Assembly (NCBI GenBank): GCA_032878915.1
Contig: JAVQMG010000126.1
Span: 27,341,501-27,405,500 of the forward strand
Reading direction: 5' to 3'
Length of the DNA: 64,000 nucleotides
DNA from: Castanopsis chinensis
Taxonomy: Eukaryota > Streptophyta > Magnoliopsida > Fagales > Fagaceae
Shown: positions 56,295 through 64,000 of the stretch, piece after piece
Layout of the letters: each line of letters starts with the position of its first letter
Numbering within the stretch: the first letter of the stretch is position 1
The notes under the pieces: generated by a model
Seen by the model: only the letters and a program-made list of their open reading frames with translations
Database searches by the model: none
Told to the model about the DNA's origin: nothing
Program-made: the position numbers and the translations under genes

Positions 56295-56679
56295 CTTTGA
56301 ATGAGGCTAGGGTTTTGACATTTGTGTTGGCTTAGGCTAACCTCAACTTGTACCGTGTTGTGTTAAGAATGGTTGTACATGATCCTTATGGCATTATACT
56401 GTGATCTGTGTTGTTTGAAGATTTTCTTTTCAGTGATGAGGGATTTGGTGGTTTCTCTGAACCTTTCTCAAAAGGTTATCCGTACTGCAAAACACCTGGG
56501 TCTCAGCCGGTATGTCTGTACTTTGGTGGAACATTGTCACACAGAGAAATCATGGTGTGCCTTTTGTTAGTAGATATTTGGGTGTTTTTGAACCGCTTTT
56601 TCTTTTTCTTTCAGGGTCTTGATGTTTATTTTGATCTCATATACTATCAATCTACGCAAGCTTAAGATAAGTGATGACC

Positions 56680-57982
56680 AGCTTTTTACTACTCTCTCTG
56701 ATGTCTTTGGAATACACAACAAGTAGAACGTACAATCATTTTGTTGGTTTCGTACATAATAACCATGGAGTTCCTTTGGTTGTCCTCTGGCATCTGAATA
56801 TGTAAGCTGCCTATTTCATGGGGAACATTTTTTATTTGTTGTGCTTGTTTAATGCTCACATCTTCTTCAACTCTCTTTGAAATTTGAAGATTTTGTTTCC
56901 GAGGATCAAACTAAAGATTTGCTTATACTTTGGATTTTTTGGTAACGATGTTAAAGTTATCTTTTTCAAATCTTCAAACTTGTGTACATTCCTGAAGGAG
57001 AGTGCTTAGTCTTGTGTACATTCCTGAATCATGGCCTTTTTAGGGCTGGCAAAGCCTTCTTTGTTGTATTATTTGTAACAATGATGCTAGAGTAATTACA
57101 AATTTTATTAAATGGGTTATTGAACACTCCAGAGTGAGTTTTGTTTGGCTGTGGAAGGCTGTTTCAATTTGAAGCCACTCCTTTTTTATGACCTTTTCCC
57201 ATTTCCTTAGCCGTACTCCATGTGTCTCTTTATACAATTTGATATTGACTACACTAGGCTGACTATAAGATGCCATTTATAAATTATAAGTTCTATGGAG
57301 TTTGATTTCAGTATATTTATTTTGTATAACCAGAACAAAAGTACTGACAGGAAAAAGACGCTGAATTCTGTACTAGAGAACACAGGTCAGTCAGTGATGG
57401 GAATAATGGTGATCATATGAGGTCTAATTTTTCAGCAATTAATTACGGACTCAAGGAGCAATCAAGAGTTTGTACTACTTGTGCACCTTGATAACTCTGA
57501 GTTCGGGTAGCTCTACTATTATTAAATTTTATATTGAATAATATTTATTACACAAACTATTTTACACAGTTTTATGTAACTGAAATTATAACTTTTAAGT
57601 TATGATTTCTAACCCGAAAGTCCAGTTGCTTCAGCAGTGTGTGCAAACATATGTAAAATAATTATTCACACCAAGTATAATCCTTTCTAATTTTTATGGA
57701 AAATTTTAGATTTTTAATGGATAACTTTTTCTAGATTCAGCTGTATGCATGTTTACCTAATGAACAGAATAAAAAAAGTCAGTCTATAAAAGTAAGTACG
57801 TTCAAATTCGTACTTTGAATTACATGATCCTACATCATCCCCTCTTGCTCTATCTTGCTTCTTTAGCTCTGATCTTTCTCTTTTCATGCTATTATTTTGT
57901 TTATTTATATTCATATTAATGTTTGAATGTGTGGAAAGCTGAATAGTTAAATTTATAATATATGTGTGTGCGGGTGCATTCA
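56680..57982. other. Mostly gene-free stretch
   Basis: A minus-strand frame with a real ATG (57276-57040, 78 residues, MASYSQPSVVNIKLYKETHG then VRLRKWEKVIKKEW) has protein-like composition but no family that I know, so it may be a fragment of a decayed gene or transposon. Nothing else is recognised. Confidence 0.3.
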
Positions 57983-57999
57983 AGTGCTTTATATTAATT

Positions 58000-58090
58000 A
58001 CCACCGGTCCTTGTGGCCTGGTGGTACCTGGTACCATGTGAATCTATAAGCATGGGGGTTCTATCCCCGCAATTACCTAGCCAAAAAAAA
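58000..58090 (+). mobile_element. SINE (91 bp) with 17-bp target duplication
   Basis: AGTGCTTTATATTAATT (57983-57999) and AGTGCTTCATATTAATT (58091-58107) are 16 of 17 identical and flank the element exactly. The head reads TGGCCTGGTGGTA (A-box-like, 58014-58026) and GGTTCTATCC (B-box, 58057-58066), with a 3' A8 tail. The spacing of about 32 bases between boxes is close to that of a tRNA. All hallmarks of retroposition by a LINE machinery are present. The head resembles a tRNA but is too diverged to name. It is not one of the other two SINE families in the window. Confidence 0.9.
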
Positions 58091-58107
58091 AGTGCTTCAT
58101 ATTAATT

Positions 58108-59625
58108 GGCACTGTTATTGCTTCCCATGAAAGTATTTATGCCATCTCATATTGTTGTAGTTTAATGAAGTGAGCAAAATTCATAAATAATCAAATTTAA
58201 TTCGGATATGTTTGTAATCATAGAAGGGAATGAGATGAAGGAGAGGAGAGAGGAAGATGGTTAGAATTGAAATATATGGCTAGTTGTCTAATGGTGGTTC
58301 ACATTCAACAAAATTTGTAATAATTAGTTTTTACTTCATTTATTTTGAAATATCAGTGGAGAATTATGTCCTAAATCCTAATTTATCAAAGCTATTAATG
58401 ATTCTTTAGTTGCACTCTCTAATACAGTTTAATGTCATCTATCTAGGTAAGTATATCCTAATTGCATTACTTTGTGTAGTACATTACTTGATTAGTACAT
58501 AGTAAAGCTTGTTTCTAACTTCAAACACTAAGATATACTTGGGTGATTTTGTTGCATAATACATTAGTTTTGCGTACTTTGATTAATCTAATATGCTATT
58601 GAATTGTTTTAGTTTCTCTTTGATCATACAATCCTTGCAGCATGAGGCACGATGCCTGCTCAATGAGGACCTGTGCGCTTTGCTTTATGCAGATTTTAAA
58701 GAAATTCCATTCCATCCTTTTGTAGTATTTAGAATTTAATTGAGTCACTCTAATTAGTAATTAGTTCAAATGAGCACTTTTGAGTGTCTTACTAATTAGA
58801 TCTGTTTTTGCTCACTTGTTCTAAATTTAGTCGTGCCTAGAAATGTCATTGCTTGTATGTTTGAAAGCCATGTGTTAGCGAACGCCATGTACCTATTCAC
58901 TTATTTTTTAACTAGCATTAGCATTAATAAAAAGCACATAATTTTACTAAGAGACTTGTATTTCAACTGGCTTAAACAAAATGTTTATTTGGTATACCCT
59001 TTAGCAAACATAATCTTTATTCGTTATACCCTTAAACAAGCAAGCATGAGTAATTTCTTATCTGTGATGCCATAAGTAACCAATATTAACCTGTTCCAAA
59101 ACAGAAGTTTGATAATCAACTTAGTGAGTCTAGAGAGGAGAGGTAATTCTTTCTTCTTCTTTTTTTGCTGAAAAAAAAAAAAAAAAAGAATTACCTCTCC
59201 ACACTAGGCGGAGAGGTAATTCATGATCAAATTGATTTATGAAGAAAATTTTTCTTTAAAGTACTTGTCTCGATATATACCTCTCCAAAAGTGGCCATGT
59301 TGCCAAGTGTTATAGAAATGACCCACCTATGGAAGAGAATCTAATTGACTGTAATTATGAATCGACTATATTCCATGATTAAGTCCTCCAAGAGCCACAT
59401 TCTTTCATCATTGTTGGAGTTGAATACAAAGTGGGATCCCACATAAACTAAAATGCGCTCTTGAATAGAAAATTGGGGGGTGGGGGATCTGACATCTCAG
59501 ACTATTTGTTGCATGGACAGACTTTTGCGTACTCAACCATTAACATACGAGTACTGTTACGTTAGCGAAATCTTTTTTAATAACAGCCAGATATGATTTG
59601 TTGCGATAATTTATTTATTTATTTA
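58108..59625. other. Gene-free stretch
   Basis: AT-rich without a recognised gene. GGAGAGGTAATTC occurs direct-inverted-direct at 59137-59152, 59185-59200 (as the complement) and 59210-59222, the first two forming a stem around a T/A-rich loop. A G8-like run lies at 59475-59484. Confidence 0.45.
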
Positions 59626-59773
59626 TTTTTTTTAGAGAGTTTCAACTTATGACATCTATTCCTGATGATAACTCTTTATCATCAGACAAAAGTCAATCGA
59701 TTTTTTTGTGTAGACAAGGATTTAACTCTAAATTTCTTATTTAACCATAAAAAACTTTACCAATTGAGTTAAC
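59626..59773 (-). mobile_element. SINE family 1, copy 3
   Basis: The minus strand reads GTTAACTCAATTGGTAAAG, TTTAGAGTTAAATCCTTG (decayed B-box), TTTGTCTGATGATAAAGAG, ATGTCATAAGTTGAAACTCT and ends in A-runs. The 5' head is almost identical to copy 2. Confidence 0.75.
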
Positions 59774-59832
59774 AAAAATATGTAATAATTGTGAAAAGTG
59801 TTATATTCCCATAATTATTTTTAATATATTTA

Positions 59833-60079
59833 GTACCTGTTTGGCTACTGCGTTTTGCATCTACGTCTGGATGCAAAACGCGTTTCAGTATTTTTTTTTT
59901 TTTTTTCATTTTTGCTGGGGGGAACAAAACGCGCAGTGCGCGCACTGTGCGCGTACTGTGCGCGCACTTTTTCAGAATTTTTTTTTTAAAATGGGTCCTA
60001 CGGTACTATTTACACATTTAAAAATTATTTTGTTACAGTGTTTTCAGTTTTTGGCAATAAGTTCTATCCAAACGGACCC
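59833..60079. mobile_element. PIF/Harbinger (Tourist-like) MITE (247 bp)
   Basis: The left end is GTACCTGTTTGGCTACTG. The right end reverse-complements to GGGTCCGTTTGGATAGAA. TTA flanks both ends (59830-59832, 60080-60082). The left half holds TGCATCTACGTCTGGATGCA, a small palindrome, and the GC-rich array at 59929-59966. No coding capacity. Confidence 0.7.
59929..59966. repeat. GC-rich alternating purine-pyrimidine array
   Basis: Units related to ACTGTGCGCG repeat four times (GCGCAGTGCGCGCACTG, then TGCGCGTACTG, TGCGCGCAC). The purine-pyrimidine alternation with many CpG steps is the composition that favours Z-DNA and dense methylation. Confidence 0.8.
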
Positions 60080-60222
60080 TTAGTGTTTGTTTGGTGGCTC
60101 AGTTTTTTTAATTTTTTTTAAATTTTTTTATTTTGTTACAGTATTTTCAGTTTTCAGCAATAAGTTCTATCCAAATAGACCCTTATTGTTTGTTTGGTGG
60201 CTCAGTTTTTTTAATTTTTAAT
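60029..60222. repeat. Tandem duplication across the MITE right end (period 103)
   Basis: TTTTGTTACAGTGTTTTCAG...AATAAGTTCTATCCAAACGG...TTTGTTTGGTGGCTCAG (from 60029) recurs from 60132 with few changes. The duplication therefore includes the MITE end plus about 45 bases of flank. Confidence 0.85.
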
Positions 60223-60229
60223 TTTGTAG

Positions 60230-63200
60230 GTGCATGGTTAAATTCACTTTTTGTCTCACATTTTAACTTAATAAAAATTTCCAGATTTATACGATGACAA
60301 CCTACTCTCGATCTTATATGTTGTAACTGACAAGGAACTATGACAATATGACATTGGCTTCAAATTTCTTATTACAAGAGAGATAAAGAAAAAAAAAAAA
60401 AACTGCCTTTTAATTCATCCACAAAATAAAGGCCATGCAACCCACCAACCACCAAGTTTTGGAACCTTTAAATGGCATTGCCTCCGACAAAGAAAAAATA
60501 AATAAAAAACTAGGGACATCGATTATGCTGGCATTGGAGCCAATTACAAGTTCCTTTTTTTTTTTGGTCTCTTGTCCCTCTTTGTATCTGTTAAAACTTA
60601 CATTAGTTATTATCATATTAGAAAGACAATAAAGAGTATAACCATTGCCAGGTTACACAAACACAACTCAGGATAGTGCACATTATACAAAGTATTTAGA
60701 TTGGGGTGGCAGAAATATTCTCAAAATTCCACCATGATGTGGCTAAATGTGACTTGTCTATTCAGTCTGTCCCATAAAACAAAAGGAACTGGAAATGGTA
60801 GATGCATGATAATGTTAGTTCCATAGTTGAGTTTACGAGTAGATGAATTATATATCAATAAAGCAGATAAAACCAAAGTTTTGTTTGTTTTTTTTTTTTT
60901 TAGTTTTTACTGATTGCGTCGTGGTCCCTTAAAGCGAAATGATCTGGGAATGGTACATACATAGATAAGCTGACAGCCTGACACGATGAATTATCAATGA
61001 GGTAAAACCCAAAAAAAAAAAGAAAAAAAAAAGAAAAAGAAAAAAAACAGGATAAACAGATTAGTACAATTCTTTTCGAAAAGAAAAAGAAAAAGATTAG
61101 TACAATGTAATTATTGACCGTTTTGGCTTACAATGGATTGCCTGATTTTCATGTAGTAATTTGAAAATTAATTCTTTTAGCTGAAACTATCAAGCATCCA
61201 CTGTAGTAATTTTACTGAAGAAGATTAAGGCCAGTTCAATGTATAAAGCAAGTAGAAATATCTATTTATCAGTGAAAATATTAATTAAGCTCTAACTATT
61301 AATCAATAAATAAAAAAGTAATTTTCTGTAAAAGAAAAACAAGGCCGCTAAGTGAAAAATAGGTCACCAAAATAAATAAATAAAAACTCTGAATTTTAAT
61401 CATTAGAGATATCTTTTTACATGTGAATATATATATATATATATATTAATTAGGTTCCAAATATTAATCAATAAATAAAAAACAATTTTTTTCTCAAAGA
61501 ATTTGTTTTTTCATTGAATGTGTGTGACTAACCATTAAAATTTTCTCGGAGATCTAGAGTGTAGTACTTATTAATCATCCACATGTAGATGCTGAAAAAT
61601 CATTTTCTATCTCTCTCAATGAAACAAAACAGAATCATAATTCCACTACATTTCATACTTATCTACTATATTTTTTATTTTGTAAATAAAATTCCAACTT
61701 CAATTTCTTTGTTTCTTTACGAGATCATCCACGTCCAAAAATTCTATGTAGTATATAATATCATAGATGTTAACAAAAAAAAAAAATTATAATTTCATTA
61801 AATTTTTCAATCACATGATTTTTATTGGATTAGCCATAAAATCAATTGAAAAGAAAATGTCAACAAAACTTGAAAACATTTAGAAGAAAGTGAAGATAAT
61901 AATGATATAAACAAAAGGATTAGTGGATTTGCCATAAAATCAATTGAAGAGAAAATGTTAGAGAACCTTGAAAACAAAAACTTAATTAGTAGCCTACATC
62001 TCTAAAAGAAATAAAAATAAAAATAAATGAAAAAATTTTATTAAAATTTAAATAACATTTTTTAACTAATATTAATTTGAATATAAGAAAGAGGTCCACT
62101 TAGTTTTATCGTCTTAGGAATTAGGATCCATATGATAGTGAGCGGCTTGAATACTACAACTGAAATTTGGAATTGTTGTCCAAACTATGTAAATCAAGAA
62201 CTCTAAAATAATATTTCACTACAAATTGTTAAACACTCGACCTTTTCGAAATAGTTTTATTAGCACATGAAGTATTACAAGTCTAATAAAAATGAGACTA
62301 TAATTGTAATATTGTCATAGTATTTGAATAAAATATTAATAGAATAAACTAGGTTAATTAGTAAATTTGTCTCACGCAAATATCTTTAACCATTCATAAA
62401 ATAGCTAGAGAGACAAAAAGATGCTGATTATATCAAAATTCTGGTAACATTAATTTTAATTTATCATGGATAAAGAATAAAGATACCATTGTTGATACAA
62501 TTTTAATATCTTAAAAAAAAAAAATGGTGGGGGCTTGAACTCTAAATACCTCCATTGAAAACATATATATATATATATATATATAATCCTCATACAAAGA
62601 ATTTGGCAAAACTTTTCAATAAAAAGCCCTGTATTACAAAAACTCTATGTTTTTTAGAAGTTTTACACAAAGTATGCAGTATGCAAGACTTTTGCAGTAC
62701 AATAATGTTGGTATAAAACATGGCCAAGAGTATGAAAGTGGACCCAAAAGGATGAGAGTGAATAGGGGTATCCAATGCCTATAGTCGAAGTTCCCAAACC
62801 CAAAGAAACCCACTAGACGGGACACTCAGTACATCTTTAATCAGTGAAAATTTTGCGACCCCAATGGTACAATAATTCTACCCATTAAAAGAACCGAGCT
62901 AAGAAACACCTTCCGTGTTTGTGGCTGTAATTCAAAAATATTCAAACTGCCACTCATTCATATACAGTGTATCAGTGACCTGGTCGTATTATTGCTTTCC
63001 AAAGATTTTAGTTTCTTTTTAAGTTTTCATGCAAAAATGGTTTGCGTGCCAACAGTTTCATTTTCTTTCCCTCTTTTTGAGAAACAGTTCTCCAGTGCTT
63101 GATCATAAATTGCATTAGTTTATAAACGTGCAAGCTAGTATATTTAAAATCAATTGCAATTAACATACACTAACATACACATATATAACCCGTCAAAAAA

Positions 63201-63310
63201 AAAAAAAAAAAAAACACATATAATATATATGTTTATATCTAGTTAGTAACGGTCAGTACATATTCATAATATTATATAAATGACTTATAATTTTGAATTA
63301 TTTTTAATTG
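60230..63310. other. Gene-free stretch with local duplications
   Basis: GATTAGTACAAT occurs twice around A-rich runs (61010-61105). TATTAATCAATAAATAAAAAA occurs at about 61298 and 61469 within larger paired blocks. CCATAAAATCAATTGAA(A/G)AGAAAATGT occurs at 61835 and 61933. (TA)n runs lie at 61427-61446 and 62562-62584, and a poly-A run at 63195-63213. Overlapping frames at 60410-60632 and 62590-62825 lack family features. Confidence 0.45.
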
Positions 63311-63319
63311 CACAAGTGG

Positions 63320-63477
63320 GTTTCAGTTAGGCAAACTGGTAAAGTTTCTAATGGTTGAATAAAAGATTTGGGATTCAATCCCTGCCTATACAAAAAATTG
63401 ACAGGTATCTTGGTTTAATGATAAAGAGTTATTAATTAGGAGCGAATGTCATAGGTTGTAACTCTCTCTAAAAAAAG
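63320..63477 (+). mobile_element. SINE family 1, copy 4
   Basis: The plus strand reads TTAGGCAAACTGGTAAAG (A-box-like), GGGATTCAATCCC (good B-box), GTATCTTGGTTTAATGATAA, GCGAATGTCATAGGTTGTAA and CTCTCTCTAAAAAAA. Weak flanking match TTGCACAA / TTACACAA (7 of 8). Confidence 0.78.
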
Positions 63478-63705
63478 AAGTTACACAAAAAATGGTTCAC
63501 AAAAGTAAAATCATTCAAACTCTCTCTTTTTTTCTCATTTTATATATAGAGTTAGTTACATGGTTAGGTTTTTTAAGATTTATTTATATTGGTCACCTAG
63601 TTTTTTACTTTAAATTAACTCACTTGGCACAAAATTTTTTAAAAAAATACTTATATGATATATGTAACACAAAATTAAACTTTAATTGAAATCTAATTAG
63701 ATTGT

Positions 63706-64000
63706 TTGCCTGAGTAGCAGCATCAAGGTCTAACACAAATTGAGCAAAGGCGACGACTTCTCGATATTGTGCCAATTCCAATTTTGAACTACTGCAGACT
63801 TATTTCATAGCTTTCAATTGAGTGGCGAACCCGACGCAACTGACAGATAAGCTGAAGTTAATAGCAAGTCTAATTCTGCGATAAAAGAGTTTTGTTTCCA
63901 AACAGATTTGTCCATTAGTAATGGAGATCACATTAGGGGGAATATAGGCCGATACGTCTCTAGCTTATGTTTGAATGACGAGTAAGGCGATCAAGCTACC
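63706..64000 (-). pseudogene. atp1: NUMT: nuclear fragment of mitochondrial atp1
   Basis: Minus-strand translation gives DVSAYIPPNVISITNGQICL, then ATQLKAMK, a stop (TAA at 63802-63800), and LELAQYREVVAFAQFVLDLD. This is the C-terminal half of ATP synthase F1 subunit alpha. GQICLET..FYR and AQYRE match the mitochondrial form (atp1) rather than chloroplast atpA, which has GQIFLSADLF at that place. Homology stops at about 63706, where AT-rich nuclear DNA begins, and runs off the right edge. The stop, and several replacements of residues I recall as conserved (for example FYRR for FYRG, SVSC for SVSR), show a dead copy evolving without selection. It is most likely an organelle-to-nucleus DNA transfer. 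Confidence 0.88.

Larger units (their letters stand above)
55500..56680 (+). ncRNA. Putative primary transcript of MIR172
   Basis: The transcript would start after the TATA box at 55467 and include the hairpin. Downstream, a block at 56434-56509 is bounded by TTTTCAG and CCG|GTATGT. A second acceptor (TTTCTTTCAG|GG) follows at 56614, giving a possible 105-bp intron. Plant MIR172 transcripts are often spliced. The leader contains (TTAGGG)3 near 55718-55736. Extent and splicing are inferred; no polyadenylation site was assigned. Confidence 0.4.

Noticed and set aside
1..64000. CRISPR arrays, bacterial operons or rRNA genes
   Set aside because: Repeats found are short tandem or dispersed transposon copies; no regular repeat-spacer pattern, Shine-Dalgarno-led gene row or rRNA sequence is present.

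Overview
This window looks like nuclear DNA from a dicot plant. It is AT-rich, gene-poor and packed with plant transposable elements, with canonical GT-AG introns, TATA boxes, a MIR172 precursor and a DVL/RTFL small-protein gene. Several repeat families resemble ones I associate with woody rosids such as Fagaceae. That placement is recall-based inference; the sequence alone proves only a land plant, most likely a dicot tree.

Layout. 0-1 kb: a probable 5' exon and promoter of a minus-strand gene leaving the window to the left, with a SINE in its presumed first intron. 1-6 kb: tandem repeats, MITEs and a hAT-type element with an 8-bp target duplication (4153-5098). 6046-6894: a solo LTR with an exact 5-bp duplication. 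7.0-7.6 kb: an unrecognised minus-strand ORF. 7578-13545: a minus-strand Ty3/gypsy LTR retrotransposon with a 5-bp duplication (GAAGT). It keeps part of gag, has lost pol, and carries an intron-containing gene in the opposite direction with its own TATA box. 13.5-22.3 kb: gene-free, with two more hAT-like insertions. 23.0-23.6 kb: the one confident protein-coding gene, a DVL/RTFL peptide gene on the minus strand. 26-30 kb: SINEs and LINE 3' ends. 30.9-43.6 kb: hAT-like elements, a possible gene-capturing TIR element, LINE RNase H remnants and PIF/Harbinger-type MITEs. 43645-43927: a TRIM element. 47.4-48.4 kb: probable LTR remnant. 53816-54320: MITE. 55.4-56.7 kb: the MIR172 locus on the plus strand. 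57983-58107: a textbook SINE insertion with a 17-bp duplication. 59.6-60.2 kb: SINE, GC-rich MITE and a local duplication. 63.7 kb to the right edge: a decayed nuclear copy of mitochondrial atp1 (NUMT).

Function. Two loci probably matter to the plant. The MIR172 hairpin would yield the microRNA that represses AP2-like transcription factors (phase change, flowering, floral identity). The RTFL/DVL peptide belongs to a family that limits cell proliferation in organs. They lie about 32 kb apart and nothing suggests co-regulation. The rest is transposon-derived or unexplained intergenic DNA. The most unusual structure is the pol-less LTR element with the antisense, spliced, self-promoted gene and a striking excess of TCGTC/GACGA motifs. 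No tRNA gene, rRNA gene, CRISPR array or bacterial-style operon was seen.
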